In this document: one piece after another, positions 16,274 through 25,768 of the stretch
Numbering within the stretch: the first letter of the stretch is position 1
Layout of the letters: each line of letters opens with the position of its first letter
DNA from: Anaerolineales bacterium
GTDB taxonomy: Bacteria > Chloroflexota > Anaerolineae > E26-bin7
Assembly: GCA_004377365.1 (NCBI GenBank)
Contig: SOHZ01000442.1
Coordinates: 1 to 39,677 of the forward strand
Length of the DNA: 39,677 bases
Direction of reading: 5' to 3'
The notes under the pieces: generated by a model
The model's database searches: none
Seen by the model: only the letters and a program-made list of their open reading frames with translations
What the model was told of the DNA's origin: nothing
Program-made: the position numbers and the translations under genes

Positions 16274-17176
16274 TTAGCCGAAGACTTTTTTGGGTTGCCA
16301 AAGGCCCGTTTGGGCATCGTATTGCAGCAGGGCAATCAATTCACCCTCAGTCGAGTAGGCGCGACAGAGGGGGGATGACGACGAAGGCTTTGGTCCCTGC
16401 ACTTGCTGGCCGAAGCGGATCTGGCGCTCGGCCTGGCTTCCAAAGGTGATGGCCTCAAAATCCAACAAGGCTTCGTCGAGAGGATGAATCAACTCGACCC
16501 ACCGACCGGTAGCGAAAGCCTTGCTCAGGGCATCCAGACCGACGGCTTCATCCAAAGTGAAATGCCCGCTTGCCAGACGGGTCAAGCTGGACAGATGCGC
16601 TCCACAGCCCAGCCGCTGCCCCAAATCGTGGGCCAGGGAACGAACGTAGGTGCCGGGCGAGCAAGCGACCTCAATGGTGAGCACTGGAGATGACCAGTCC
16701 AGCAATTTGATGTCGTATATCTCAACGGGGCGTGGTTTCCGTTCGACGGTTTTCCCCTGGCGGGCCAACTTGTAGAGAGGGATCCCCCGGTGCTTGAGGG
16801 CTGAGTACATGGGGGGCGTCTGCTCGATCCGACCAACGAAAGCCGAAAGGGCCTCCTTCAATTGAGATAGGGTGACGTTCACCTCAGGCGCTGTTGTCGT
16901 GACCTGCCCTTCGGCATCGTAAGTGTCGGTGCTGAGGCCCAGGTGCACGGCGGCCTGGTAGACCTTGCGGCCCCGCATCAGGTATTCGCTGACCCGGGTG
17001 GCCTGCCCCAGGCAGGCCAGCAGCACCCCCGTGGCCAGGGGGTCCAGGGTGCCGGCGTGGCCCACCCGCTTCTGTCCTGAGAGACGCCGCACCTTGGCCA
17101 CCACGTCGTGAGAGGTCCACCCCTGTGGCTTGTCAATGTTGAGTATGCCGGAGATAACAGGCTCTTTCTGGTTCAT
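16274..17176 (-). CDS. truB: tRNA pseudouridine-55 synthase TruB
   Basis: Makes pseudouridine 55 in the T-loop of tRNAs. The 300-residue protein has the KPQGWTSHDVV start, catalytic Asp in HAGTLDPLATGVLL, KVYQAAVHLGLSTDTYDAEG, TPPMYSALKHRGIPLYKLAR, and SPGTYVRSLAHDLG blocks, then a C-terminal PUA-like tail (GELIALLQYD). It is 15 bases upstream of ribF. In related operons truB follows nrnA directly; here a TIGR04076-like gene, a HicB-like gene and repeats (17177-17955) intervene. Confidence 0.95.
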   Translation of the reverse strand: MNQKEPVISGILNIDKPQGWTSHDVVAKVRRLSGQKRVGHAGTLDPLATGVLLACLGQATRVSEYLMRGRKVYQAAVHLGLSTDTYDAEGQVTTTAPEVNVTLSQLKEALSAFVGRIEQTPPMYSALKHRGIPLYKLARQGKTVERKPRPVEIYDIKLLDWSSPVLTIEVACSPGTYVRSLAHDLGQRLGCGAHLSSLTRLASGHFTLDEAVGLDALSKAFATGRWVELIHPLDEALLDFEAITFGSQAERQIRFGQQVQGPKPSSSSPLCRAYSTEGELIALLQYDAQTGLWQPKKVFG

Positions 17177-17272
17177 TGGCAGTCGGCCTACGGCTCAGGC
17201 CGGCGATGTGCGCCCATTCAGGCCAGCAACAGCATGAAAGCTACTACACCCCCACAGTAAAAATGATACGTC

Positions 17273-17302
17273 TGTCATTCTGAGCCGGAGCACAGCGGAG
17301 GC
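17273..17302. repeat. Half-copy of the TGTCATTCTGAG repeat
   Basis: TGTCATTCTGAGCCGGAGCA and the following CAGCGGAGG match the left arm of the palindrome at 33960-34097, but the right arm is missing. It lies between truB and the HicB-like gene, where a HicA partner might be expected. Confidence 0.7.
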
Positions 17303-17330
17303 ATTGTCGCAAATGCGCTGTTATTGACGT

Positions 17331-17504
17331 TCAGCGGTCAGTCGCTAGAAGGAATTCTTCCAAGTAGAGTTCCATCGCTTCCTTGAGGTTGGCGGTGGCT
17401 TCCTCGATCGTGTATCCCTGGCTGACTGTTCCCACTTCGGGACATTCTGCTACATACAAATCTTCATCTTGGTGAAGAACCGCGGTAAAGGTTCGCACAG
17501 CCAT
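17331..17504 (-). CDS. HicB-like small protein (orphan antitoxin-type)
   Basis: A 57-residue protein starting MAVRTFTAVLHQDEDLYVA and containing CPEVGTVSQGYTIEEATANL, the RNase H-like fold of HicB/UPF0150 proteins. These are antitoxins when paired with the HicA mRNA interferase, but many are solitary. No HicA-like ORF (a dsRNA-binding protein with a catalytic His) lies next to it; a truncated repeat occupies the downstream side. There is no DNA-binding C-terminal domain. ATG 17504 follows GGAGGTGTTGAT. Confidence 0.82.
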   Translation of the reverse strand: MAVRTFTAVLHQDEDLYVAECPEVGTVSQGYTIEEATANLKEAMELYLEEFLLATDR

Positions 17505-17571
17505 ATCAACACCTCCTGCGACCAATGCGATGAATTTGCAAGCCGAATGTCCAGACAACTTGAGCCTGACC

Positions 17572-17667
17572 AGACCCCAGGGGTTTTACAAGACGCCTTT
17601 GACTTGACGACCCATTGGTTTCCTAGCACTCAAATTTCAAAGACTTTTTCGGAAACCCCTGGGGTCT
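17572..17667. repeat. 96 bp MITE-like element (family C), copy 2
   Basis: Ends AGACCCCAGGGGTTTT (17572-17587) and GAAACCCCTGGGGTCT (17652-17667) form a 16 bp terminal inverted repeat with one mismatch. The ends are the same as the copy at 9059-9157. The right end overlaps the last codons and stop of the TIGR04076-like gene. Confidence 0.8.
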
Positions 17668-17953
17668 CTGCCTTCATCGGGTTCGACCCGTCTTGCCTCA
17701 AAGACCACCGGGTTGTTATGTCCAAGCAACAGACGCGAGCTAGGTCAGGCTCATCTTCCCAAGGCACCTGGCCCCCAAAGCGCAAAGCAGTGGTAAAAGG
17801 CAAGAGGACGTGCGCTGCCCAATGGCAGGCCTGGGCCAGTTCTTTGTCGGAAGCGAAACAGTCACCCACCTTCAGGCCCAGCGGGTAAACTCCCCGCCCC
17901 ATGATATCAATCACCCGAATCTCCAGCGGATAACCGGTCATAGCTTTGCCCAT
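17630..17953 (-). CDS. TIGR04076-like small protein with repeat-derived C-terminus
   Basis: A protein of about 107 residues. The central wording KVGDCFASDKELAQACHWAA, PFTTALRFGGQVPWE and VCCLD matches the TIGR04076 family, whose function is unknown. The last dozen residues (ETPGVSEKVFEI) and the stop codon come from the family C repeat, so the native end has been replaced. ATG 17953 is used; TTG 17962, overlapping the nrnA stop, is possible. It follows nrnA almost directly, which suggests co-transcription with the infB operon. Confidence 0.68.
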   Translation of the reverse strand: MGKAMTGYPLEIRVIDIMGRGVYPLGLKVGDCFASDKELAQACHWAAHVLLPFTTALRFGGQVPWEDEPDLARVCCLDITTRWSLRQDGSNPMKAETPGVSEKVFEI

Positions 17954-17958
17954 TGTCT

Positions 17959-19077
17959 TCAATTAATGTTGATGGCGGCTGCTTGCTCCAGCAGGGAGCG
18001 CCTTAGTTCGGCCAATACCCTTTCCCTGGCTTCGGCCAGGCTGCTGTTCAAGTTACATCCAGCAGCCTGGGGATGGCCTCCACCGCCAAGGCGCATGGCC
18101 ACGTTGGAGATATCTATGCCTGGCATGGAGCGGATACTGACGTCAATGGTGCCATTGTCCTTCTCGGTGAAGACGATGCCTACATCAGCTTCACAGGCGC
18201 TGGTAAGGAAGCCAACCAGACCGTCGCCGCTGTCGCTGCTAAACCCGCACTCGTGCTTCATGGCCTGGTTGATCTCAGTCCAGATGATCCGATCGTCCAA
18301 TTGGACAGCACTCAAAGCCCTGCCCCACAGGCGGACCACAGCCAAGGGACGGCGGTTGAAAACCTGCTGTGTGATTTCTGACATAGAGGCCCCGGCCATC
18401 ATCAACCTAGTGGCTGCTTCCATTACGGCGGGCGTAGTGTTGGGGGTGCGGAATCCACGTGTATCAGTGACAATGCCGTTCAGCAAACAGGTGGCTATGG
18501 TGGGGTCCAGAGGAACCCCCAGACGTTCTATCAGCGTGAGCACCATCTGGGCTGTCGCAGCCGAGTTGGGATCCACCCAGTTGACGCTGCCAAAGCCCAC
18601 GTTAGTGACGTGATGGTCAATGTTGATGATCGGCACCCCTCTCAGGGAATTCTGATCATAAGCAACTCCCAGCCGTTTCAGGTCACTGCAATCGAGGCTA
18701 ATAACCAAGTCATAGTTCCCTTCAGGGTAGGACACGATGTCTTCGCTACCAGGCAGGTAGACGAAAGAGTCAGGTACTGGGTCGGCACAGGCCAAGGTAT
18801 GCTCTTTGCCCAGCTTATGCAGGGCCCAAGCCAGGCCCAGGAGGGAACCAATGGCATCCCCGTCGGGCATGATGTGGCAGATAACCAAAATACCCCGGGC
18901 TTGCCTGATGAGTTGAGCGGCAGTTTGACTTTCGTCTGGGGCCGAAGAAATTGATGCAGAAGATTCTGAACGCTGCTGCGACTTTGTCTTGAGGGCTTCG
19001 ATGAACCCAGCCGAACCGCTCAGCCCGAAAGATTCATCTCTCAGGAAAACCCTTTCGGCTCTATAGGCTTTGCCCAC
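17959..19077 (-). CDS. nrnA: DHH-family nanoRNase/pAp phosphatase
   Basis: A DHH/DHHA1 phosphoesterase of 372 residues that degrades very short RNAs and dephosphorylates 3'-phosphoadenosine 5'-phosphate. Motifs: ICHIMPDGDAIGSLLGL (metal binding, about 66-82), ISLDCSD, the DHH motif in NIDHHVTN, and the C-terminal DHHA1 block RLGGGGHPQAAG. GTG 19077 overlaps the end of rbfA by 17 bases. The first 50 residues before the DHH core are longer than usual. rbfA-nrnA-truB is a classic operon order. Confidence 0.92.
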   Translation of the reverse strand: MGKAYRAERVFLRDESFGLSGSAGFIEALKTKSQQRSESSASISSAPDESQTAAQLIRQARGILVICHIMPDGDAIGSLLGLAWALHKLGKEHTLACADPVPDSFVYLPGSEDIVSYPEGNYDLVISLDCSDLKRLGVAYDQNSLRGVPIINIDHHVTNVGFGSVNWVDPNSAATAQMVLTLIERLGVPLDPTIATCLLNGIVTDTRGFRTPNTTPAVMEAATRLMMAGASMSEITQQVFNRRPLAVVRLWGRALSAVQLDDRIIWTEINQAMKHECGFSSDSGDGLVGFLTSACEADVGIVFTEKDNGTIDVSIRSMPGIDISNVAMRLGGGGHPQAAGCNLNSSLAEARERVLAELRRSLLEQAAAININ

Positions 19078-19423
19078 GGTTATTCCCTTCCAACTTGTCT
19101 AAAAGTTGCATAATGCGCTGGCTGCGCTCCAGCGAATCATCTAGATGAAAGGTCAAGCCAGGCACATAGCGCAGGGCCAATCGAGCCCCCAGTTCGTGAC
19201 GGAGAAAGCCAGTGGCATGTTTCAAGGCGGCGAACATCTTCCGGCGTGCTTCTTGATCACCCACAGTGCTGACATAGATATGAGCCTGACGCAGGTCAGC
19301 GCTGACTTCCACAGCAGTCACTGTCACAAACGACAGGCGCGGATCACTCACTTTCTTTTGCAGCAACTCGCCTATCTCTTTTTGGATAAGGTCACTGACT
19401 CGCTTCTGACGACGACTAGGCAT
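19061..19423 (-). CDS. rbfA: Ribosome-binding factor A
   Basis: Small KH-fold factor of 120 residues for late 30S subunit maturation and 16S rRNA 5'-end processing. Visible blocks: RVSDLIQKEIGELLQKKVSDPRL at the start (positions about 7-30), then TAVEVSADLRQAHIYVS and LGARLALRYVPGLTFHLDDS. Length is normal. It lies between infB and nrnA, overlapping nrnA. Confidence 0.95.
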   Translation of the reverse strand: MPSRRQKRVSDLIQKEIGELLQKKVSDPRLSFVTVTAVEVSADLRQAHIYVSTVGDQEARRKMFAALKHATGFLRHELGARLALRYVPGLTFHLDDSLERSQRIMQLLDKLEGNNRGQSL

Positions 19424-19491
19424 GACTTATGACTGATGGCTAATAGGCAGATGGCCGATAACACTATCAGCCCTCTGCTACGCACCACACG

Positions 19492-21786
19492 CTAGCCCAC
19501 CCTCTCCTTTCTGTAAAATTCTATGATGTCACCTTCTACGAACTCCTCAAAACCTTCCAGACTTACGCCACACTCAAAGTCAGTGTTGACTTCTTTAACA
19601 TCCTCGGTAAAGCGTTTCAGAGAGCTAACCCGGCCATCGTAGACTAATTCACCATTGCGGCTGATCCTGGCCAGAGCGTTACGAGTTACTTGACCATCAG
19701 TGACATAGACACCTGCTATTTTCCCTCGCTGGGAGATTCTAAAGATTGCTCTCACCTCAGCGTGGCCAATAACCACATCTGCATAGACTGGTTCCAGAAG
19801 ACCTTTCAGGGCTTTCTCGATATCGTCAACAAGCTTGTAAATAATGTCATAGAGGCGGATGTCAACTCCTTCCACTTCGGCCATGCGTCTGGCAGCCGGA
19901 TCGACTTTGACGTTAAAACCGATGACAATGGCCCGAGAGGCTACTGCCAGCATGATGTCAGATTCAGCGACATTGCCCGTGCCATCGTGGATGATCTTCA
20001 CCCTCAGATTCTCGTCCCCCAATTGATTCAGAGAGTTCACAACAGGTTCAAGGGCACCCTGCACATCAGTCTTGAGGATGAGGTTTAGCTCCTTTACCTT
20101 TCCAGCTTGAATCTGATCGTAAAGGTCATCCAGGCTGAGAACCTTGACTGATTGCTTGGCTGCCTGCTGCTTCATCTCGGCATGCTTGGCAGTCATGGTA
20201 CGGGCAACTCGTTCGTTGGCTACCACCTTGAACGTGTCGCCGGCGCGGGGAACATGGGGCAGACCCAGGATAGCCACAGGGGTGGATGGCCCAGCCTCCT
20301 TAATCGGTTTACCTTTATCGTTGAACATGGCCCTGACACGACCGTGGAGCTCGTCAATTACAATGACGTCCCCGACTTTGAGGGTCCCGTTTTGCACCAG
20401 CACTGTGGCTGTGACCCCCCGGCTCTTATCCAATTTACCTTCTACAACTGTGCCTACAGCGGGACGATTGGGATTGGCTTTAAGTTCCTCCATTTCCGCA
20501 ACCAGCAAGATATTCTCTAGCAGGTCTTCGATACCCTGGTTGAACTTGGCTGAAATCGGTACGCAGATTATATTGCCACCCCATTCCTCCACGGTCAGTC
20601 CCACATCCGCCAGTTGCTGCTTGACGACCTCCGGATTGGCCTCGGGTTTGTCCATCTTGTTCAAGGCCACCACAATGGGGACCTGAGCAGCTCGGGCGTG
20701 GTCAATGGCCTCCTTGGTTTGGGGCATCACTCCATCGTCGGCAGCTACTACCAGGACAGCCAGGTCAGTGACCTGAGCGCCCCGGGCGCGCATGGCGGTG
20801 AAAGCTTCGTGGCCTGGAGTGTCCAAGAAGGTGATCTTCTTACCATCCGTCTCTATTTGATAGGCCCCGATGTGTTGGGTAATACCACCAGCCTCACCCT
20901 CAGCCACCTTGGTGTGTCGGATAGCGTCGAGAAGTTTGGTCTTCCCGTGATCAACGTGCCCCAACACTGTAACCACCGGCGGTCGAGGTCGCAGGTTCTT
21001 GGGATCTTCCCCTTCATAGAAACGATGCCTGAGCGGTTGGAGGAGCTTGGGTTCGGCTTCCTCTATAGGAAGAACCTCCTCCTTTGTCTCGAAGCCCATT
21101 TCCTCGGCTACGATAGCTGCTGTCTCGTAATCAATCTGCTGGTTGATATTGGCCATAATGCCATTGTTCATCAGTTCCTTGATGACATCAATGGGACTGA
21201 TACCCAGCAAACTGGCCAGTTGCCTCACGCTGAGAGCAGCGGGCAATTCCACGACTTTGGGTCGGGCGACAATGGTCTCTTTCGAAGCAACAGTGGAGAC
21301 AGTGTCTGACTCGATAGCTAGCCCCCCCGGGCTGGGCTCTGCCTCTGGTCGTTGTACAGAAGGCTTCCCCGATGCCCTAGACTTGCGCGCTGATTTTGAG
21401 ACCGTCTTGCCTCCCGCCGCTGGCCTGGCAGACCCGCTAGGGGCTTTGCCTGCACCGCTAGGCTTGCTACCTGGCTTGGCCGTTGAAGTCCCTCTCTTCC
21501 TGGCTTGCGTTGTCCCAGGTTTGGACGGTTTAGTACCAGCTTTTGTGACAGTGGTTCGGGTAGGGCGACCTTTCTTCGACGCCTTCGCTGGGCTCCTGGT
21601 TTTTTCCCTCCCAGTGGTTTTGGGACTGGCAGCAGGTTCACTCTTGACCTTTTTGTTACTTACCGTCTTTTTCACGGATTTGGAAGGGTGGGCAGCACTG
21701 TCAGCCTTTCCAGCAACTTTACCTTTCGACGCGGGGTCCAATGATTTCTTCTTGTTTTTTTTCTCCTCTTTTCTGTCTTGAGCCAT
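19492..21786 (-). CDS. infB: Translation initiation factor IF-2
   Basis: GTPase that places initiator tRNA on the 30S subunit and promotes subunit joining; 764 residues. A long basic Lys/Ser/Pro/Ala tail (about 1-185) leads to an IF2_N domain ([20 protein letters not shown]), then the G domain: G1 [12 protein letters not shown], switch region [11 protein letters not shown]3 [10 protein letters not shown]4 NKMDKPEAN. Domains II, III and C2 follow and end RKERVG. It starts the lower half of the nusA-infB operon, after an unusual 585 bp gap. Confidence 0.96.
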   Translation of the reverse strand: MAQDRKEEKKNKKKSLDPASKGKVAGKADSAAHPSKSVKKTVSNKKVKSEPAASPKTTGREKTRSPAKASKKGRPTRTTVTKAGTKPSKPGTTQARKRGTSTAKPGSKPSGAGKAPSGSARPAAGGKTVSKSARKSRASGKPSVQRPEAEPSPGGLAIESDTVSTVASKETIVARPKVVELPAALSVRQLASLLGISPIDVIKELMNNGIMANINQQIDYETAAIVAEEMGFETKEEVLPIEEAEPKLLQPLRHRFYEGEDPKNLRPRPPVVTVLGHVDHGKTKLLDAIRHTKVAEGEAGGITQHIGAYQIETDGKKITFLDTPGHEAFTAMRARGAQVTDLAVLVVAADDGVMPQTKEAIDHARAAQVPIVVALNKMDKPEANPEVVKQQLADVGLTVEEWGGNIICVPISAKFNQGIEDLLENILLVAEMEELKANPNRPAVGTVVEGKLDKSRGVTATVLVQNGTLKVGDVIVIDELHGRVRAMFNDKGKPIKEAGPSTPVAILGLPHVPRAGDTFKVVANERVARTMTAKHAEMKQQAAKQSVKVLSLDDLYDQIQAGKVKELNLILKTDVQGALEPVVNSLNQLGDENLRVKIIHDGTGNVAESDIMLAVASRAIVIGFNVKVDPAARRMAEVEGVDIRLYDIIYKLVDDIEKALKGLLEPVYADVVIGHAEVRAIFRISQRGKIAGVYVTDGQVTRNALARISRNGELVYDGRVSSLKRFTEDVKEVNTDFECGVSLEGFEEFVEGDIIEFYRKERVG

Positions 21787-22371
21787 AACCCTTATCCCCT
21801 TTCCAGTATGATACCATCCTTAATCAGTAGATGGAAAAACTCGCTGGAGTGCGGACGCCAGTCCGCTTTACAAGGCCTGAAGAAGGCTTGCGCCTGCACT
21901 CCGGATCCCAAAGTCTCAAATACTAATAATGAACTCCATAATAAAGTGCCCATTTGCCTTTTGCCCGTCCGCAAACTGATTGTTCTTCTGGGATAGCGCA
22001 GGGCAAAAGTAGATTCGTAAGTCTCCTTATGGGGCTCTTTCGTCCGCCGATGAGGTGGTCCCCTGAGCTAGTGTCTTGATGCTGTATTCAAATATTGCCA
22101 TTCTCAAGGTCTCTGACGCGGACTTTGCCAATTGCTGTCTTTCGCACTACAACGGGGGGCTTCATTGGGGCTGAGGTGACGAAAGTTAAAGACCTCTGAA
22201 ACCAACCCACTCTAGCAGCTTTTGGCCTGGGGAAGATTAGGGGTGACAAATTGCGAGGAAAGGTAGCAGAATCGCTCGTGTTAGTCCTTCATGCCTATAC
22301 CCCCTAAAGCTCCTCCCAACACTCTACCCTCTCACTCGTTTCCCTCGGTCGTACTTCCGTTCTCATCAAGC
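21787..22371. other. 585 bp gap between rnpM and infB
   Basis: Related operons often have an L7Ae-type (YlxQ) gene here. I see no ORF with recognisable homology, no tRNA and no clear promoter or terminator. The only structure found is the palindrome at 21846-21903. Confidence 0.5.
21846..21903. repeat. GGAGTGCGGACG palindromic repeat (family D)
   Basis: GGAGTGCGGACGCCAGTCCG on the left pairs imperfectly with GGCTTGCGCCTGCACTCC on the right. The arms flank about 20 bases. It has the look of a REP/BIME element. Confidence 0.65.
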
Positions 22372-22665
22372 TCACCCTTTGCTAGCCTCATCGGTCAGCT
22401 CTAGAGCTTGCCCGAATTCTAGAAGGGTTTCCCATTCTTCTCTAGACAAACCGGTCTGCAAGGCATGATCAAGGCGCTTTTCGGATAAAGCTCTCTCCCA
22501 ACATTGCCTCTCTCGGCAAAGATAGGCCCCTCGACCGGGTGCCTTGCCGCTTTCGTCAATCTTCACCCCTTGGTCGGGAGTGCGGACAATCCGCACCATC
22601 TCGCGCTTGGGTCGGATTTTCCGACAGCCAACACAGGTTCGTTGGGGCACGTGCTTGCGACGCAT
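22372..22665 (-). CDS. rnpM: YlxR-family RNase P modulator RnpM
   Basis: A 97-residue DUF448/YlxR protein. It has the family's hallmark RTCVGCRKIRPKREMVRIVR, with a CxxC pair, and GRGAYLCRERQCWERA with a second Cys pair. In Firmicutes YlxR (RnpM) binds RNase P RNA and modulates its activity. It is placed between nusA and infB as in most bacteria, 41 bases after nusA. Confidence 0.93.
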   Translation of the reverse strand: MRRKHVPQRTCVGCRKIRPKREMVRIVRTPDQGVKIDESGKAPGRGAYLCRERQCWERALSEKRLDHALQTGLSREEWETLLEFGQALELTDEASKG

Positions 22666-22706
22666 ACAACCTGCCTTTTCCCCGTCAACGAAACGTGCCA
22701 GTCAGC

Positions 22707-24515
22707 CTAGTATTCCTCCCAATCTTCTACCCTGCGACTGGGCTTGCGACGCCGCTCGACAACCACCTCACCCATCTCCTCATCGTAAACAAGAGTACGC
22801 TTACGGCGGTCTTTCTTTTTCTTCTTGGGCTTGTCAACTAACTCCCCCTCTTCCTCCTCGACGAATTTTACTGCTTCCTCCTCCCCCTCTAGGTGGGCTA
22901 TGACTTCAGCTTCTATCGTTTCAGGCGATTCCTCGGGAGGCACGCTAGCCGCTTCGTCGGCAGCAGCTTCTGGCTCTATGACCTCGACTTCCACTTCTTC
23001 TTCTGTAATCTCTTCAGCCAGCACCAGCGCAGGCTCAGCTTCCTCCGCCTCGGCCACGATGGCCTCCTCTACAAGGGCTTCCTCTACCAACTCTGTTTCA
23101 ACCAGGAGGCTTTCCTCTTCGACTGGCTCAGGCTCTTCTTCCTCCTTATCCTTAGCTTCGGCTAAGGCGAGACTTGCAGCCTGGAGCTTCTCCTTCACTT
23201 CAGCCAACGATTTCAAGCCGATGCCGGGAAGAGCCAACATCTCCTCGTCGCCCTGGTTCAACTTTTCCAAGAGCTGCTTCAGGTTAGTTATGCCAGCCTT
23301 GGTCAGGCAATTGCAGACTCGCTTGCTGAAGCCCAGCGCATCCAAAGCTTTGGCTGCAAGGGGAGCCTCCTCGGCCTTCTCCAGGAGGATAGCCTCAGCC
23401 GCGGCCAGCAGATCTTCTTTGGCGCGCTCAGCAGCGATCCGAGCGGCCTCTTCTTTCCGCATCGCCTCCTCGGCCATTTCCCTGACACTCTTGATGTCAA
23501 TCCGCCAACCGGTCAGTTTGGCTGCCAAACGGGCATTTTGGCCCTCTTTGCCAATGGCCAGGGAGAGTTGCTTGTTGGGCACGACAACGGTTGCGGTCTT
23601 GCTGTTGGAACCCTCTTCCAAAGTCACGCCCACAACCTTGGCTGGGCTCAGAGCATTAGCGATGAAGATGTTCGTATCGGGGCTCCATTCCACAACATCT
23701 ATTTTCTCACCGCTCAGTTCGTTTACAACGTTTTGAATCCGAACACCTCGCATTCCGACGCATGCTCCTACTGGATCAACACCGTCCTGAAGGGCAACCA
23801 CAGCCACCTTGGAACGCGAACCAGCCTCGCGAGCGATTCCCTTAACCTCTACAGTACCGTTGAAAATCTCGGGCACTTCCAGTTCGAGCAAGCGACGCAG
23901 CATGTTGCGATGGGTACGTGAGACGATGATCTGAGGGCCACGATTAGTTTTATTCACTTCCACGACATAGGCTCTGAAGCGTTGATTCAGGTGGTAACGC
24001 TCACCTGGTATCTGCTCCCTCCTGGGCAAAATGGCTTCCGTCTTACCCAGGTTAAGGATCACAGCTCCAGACATATAGTCTACGCTCTGCACAGTGCCGT
24101 TGATGAGTTCCCCTGTTCGATCGGCATAAGAGGTGTAGAGAGCTTCACGCTCAGCCTCTCGGATGCGTTGCAAGATAACTTGCTTGGCCGTCTGGGCGGC
24201 TATGCGTCCAAAATCACGGGGGGTGCTCTCAATCAAGATCGTTTGACCCACTTCAGCGTTGGGGTCTATTTCCTGGGCCTCGGCCAACAAGATCTCGGCT
24301 TTCTGGTCGCGAACTTCTTCTACTACCTCTTTCTCAGCATAAACCTGGGCCTCGCCTGTCTCCGGGTCAATCCTGGCTACTATGGTCTGGGCTGAACCAA
24401 AATTACGTTTATAAGCTGAGATCAGGGCCGCTTCCACGGCCTCGAGGACCACCTCTTTCGAGAGTTGCCTCTCGGAGCAAACTTGATTAATGGCGATGAT
24501 AAAGTCATTCTTCAT
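22707..24515 (-). CDS. nusA: Transcription elongation/termination factor NusA
   Basis: RNA polymerase-binding factor for pausing, termination and antitermination; about 602 residues. In order: NusA N-terminal domain ([20 protein letters not shown]), S1 domain ([20 protein letters not shown]), KH1 ([30 protein letters not shown]), KH2 ([20 protein letters not shown]), then a helix-hairpin-helix-like segment ([16 protein letters not shown]). It ends in a long Glu/Val-rich acidic extension and a Lys/Arg-rich tail ending VEDWEEY. The frame is open to 24587, but ATG 24515 gives the canonical start. rimP, usually just upstream, is absent. A promoter and hairpin precede the gene. Confidence 0.95.
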   Translation of the reverse strand: MKNDFIIAINQVCSERQLSKEVVLEAVEAALISAYKRNFGSAQTIVARIDPETGEAQVYAEKEVVEEVRDQKAEILLAEAQEIDPNAEVGQTILIESTPRDFGRIAAQTAKQVILQRIREAEREALYTSYADRTGELINGTVQSVDYMSGAVILNLGKTEAILPRREQIPGERYHLNQRFRAYVVEVNKTNRGPQIIVSRTHRNMLRRLLELEVPEIFNGTVEVKGIAREAGSRSKVAVVALQDGVDPVGACVGMRGVRIQNVVNELSGEKIDVVEWSPDTNIFIANALSPAKVVGVTLEEGSNSKTATVVVPNKQLSLAIGKEGQNARLAAKLTGWRIDIKSVREMAEEAMRKEEAARIAAERAKEDLLAAAEAILLEKAEEAPLAAKALDALGFSKRVCNCLTKAGITNLKQLLEKLNQGDEEMLALPGIGLKSLAEVKEKLQAASLALAEAKDKEEEEPEPVEEESLLVETELVEEALVEEAIVAEAEEAEPALVLAEEITEEEVEVEVIEPEAAADEAASVPPEESPETIEAEVIAHLEGEEEAVKFVEEEEGELVDKPKKKKKDRRKRTLVYDEEMGEVVVERRRKPSRRVEDWEEY

Positions 24516-24587
24516 CTCTAACTGAACTTCCTCTCCGTCGTTGAAATCATCCCAAAACTGATGGGGATGTGGTCTCTTCCATAGCAA

Positions 24588-24612
24588 GAAAAGTGGGGAG
24601 TGCCCACTTTTC
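24588..24612 (-). terminator. Hairpin in the nusA leader (candidate attenuator)
   Basis: A perfect 10 bp stem (GAAAAGTGGG with CCCACTTTTC) around a 5-base loop, followed on the minus strand by TTGCT. It lies about 25 bases after the promoter at 24637-24665 and 73 bases before nusA. It could terminate readthrough from rlmB or attenuate nusA itself. Confidence 0.6.
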
Positions 24613-24636
24613 CAGTAAGAATCCTATACCACCTAG

Positions 24637-24665
24637 ATTATAGCACACCCTGGCAAATTATGCAA
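24637..24665 (-). promoter_or_regulatory. Promoter of the nusA operon
   Basis: On the minus strand TTGCAT (24665-24660) and TATAAT (24642-24637) with a 17-base spacer. Transcription would start near 24630 and run through nusA, rnpM and probably infB. Confidence 0.75.
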
Positions 24666-24752
24666 ATAGTGCATGTTGCGAATTGCCCAGCTCTCGTAGC
24701 TCGGGCTAGACGTTGATGACGTTGTAACCATCAACGAGGAGGTGTTCTGGGG

Positions 24753-25514
24753 TCATTGGCGTTCCCGTTGACGCCACGCCTCGTAAAGGGCAATGGAGCC
24801 AGCCACAGCGGCATTTAGTGAACCGATGTGGCCGCGCATAGGCAGCCTGAGCACCACATCGCAGCTCTCCAGCACCAGCCGTCGTATCCCTCGTCCCTCG
24901 CTACCCACTACCAAAGCCAGAGGACCGCCCAAATCAAATTGGCTATAGAGCCGGGCTTGAGGCAGGTCCTCCAGACCGACGACCCACACCCCCCTCTCCT
25001 TCAACTCCCCGATGGCTCGCGCCAGGTTAGTCACTCGCCCCACCCGGAGGTGTTCCGTGGCTCCGGCCGAGACATTGGCGACGGCTGGGGTGACTCCCAC
25101 GGCGCGGCGTTTGGGGATGACAATCCCATGCACCCCCACTACCTCGGCTGTACGCAGCAGCACTCCCAGATTCTGCGGGTCTTCCAAGCAGTCGAGGATG
25201 AGCAGAAAAGGTGGCTCGTCTCGTCTCTCGGCCTGGGTCAGGATTTCCCCTAGATCGGTATAAGGGTAGGCCGACGCTTCCACAGCGACACCCTGATGGT
25301 TGACAGCGCCAATCCTGTCCAGATCTGCTCTCTCAACCCTCTCTACGGCCACCTTGGCCTGGTGGGCCTGGGCCACAATCTCAGCCACGAGGCCTGTCTC
25401 TTTCACCCCCTGGGCCAGGAACAGCTTGTAAACTCTACGCCGCCCAGCTCGCAGGCACTCGCACACCGCATTGCGACCGTAGATAGTCTCTCTCACACTC
25501 ATCGGCTGCACCAT
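24753..25514 (-). CDS. rlmB: 23S rRNA 2'-O-methyltransferase RlmB (TrmH/SpoU family)
   Basis: SPOUT methyltransferase of about 253 residues, expected to methylate a 23S rRNA ribose (Gm2251 in E. coli) or a tRNA site. An N-terminal substrate-binding domain (YGRNAVCECLRAGRRRVYKL) precedes the knotted domain with motif 1 LDCLEDPQNLGVLLRTAE, motif 2 LALVVGSEGRGIRRLVLESC and motif 3 LPMRGHIGSLNAAVAGSIAL. The frame is open to 25637, but those residues are not family-like; ATG 25514 after GGGGCTGGA is chosen. It is transcribed toward nusA but has the nusA promoter between. Confidence 0.9.
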   Translation of the reverse strand: MVQPMSVRETIYGRNAVCECLRAGRRRVYKLFLAQGVKETGLVAEIVAQAHQAKVAVERVERADLDRIGAVNHQGVAVEASAYPYTDLGEILTQAERRDEPPFLLILDCLEDPQNLGVLLRTAEVVGVHGIVIPKRRAVGVTPAVANVSAGATEHLRVGRVTNLARAIGELKERGVWVVGLEDLPQARLYSQFDLGGPLALVVGSEGRGIRRLVLESCDVVLRLPMRGHIGSLNAAVAGSIALYEAWRQRERQ

Positions 25515-25717
25515 TCCAGCCCCGCGGAGACGAGCAGGGCTGTATGAAAATCTCCCTTCACGGACAGTCAACCTAACACTACCACAAATTCCCAATACTG
25601 TCAATTGCGAGTCGGAGGGATAGCGCAATGATTCCAAAGGGGTAAATCAAACCACTCCAGTGAGCGGCTTCAACCTACCACAGGCAGTACAGAGACTGCC
25701 AATCTATTCCGTCAATT

Positions 25718-25745
25718 TTGACAAATATCTCTCCAGTGGTATAAT
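25718..25745 (+). promoter_or_regulatory. Promoter of the riboflavin-import operon
   Basis: TTGACA (25718-25723), 16-base spacer, TATAAT (25740-25745) with an upstream TGG extended -10. Transcription would start about 16 bases before the FMN riboswitch. Confidence 0.85.
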
Positions 25746-25768
25746 GAATGCTAGATGAATATGGTAAA

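Noticed and set aside
22576-22600. GGAGTGCGGACAATCCGCACC as another family D repeat
   Set aside because: It encodes conserved residues of the rnpM protein (VRIVRTP), so the resemblance is probably coincidental.
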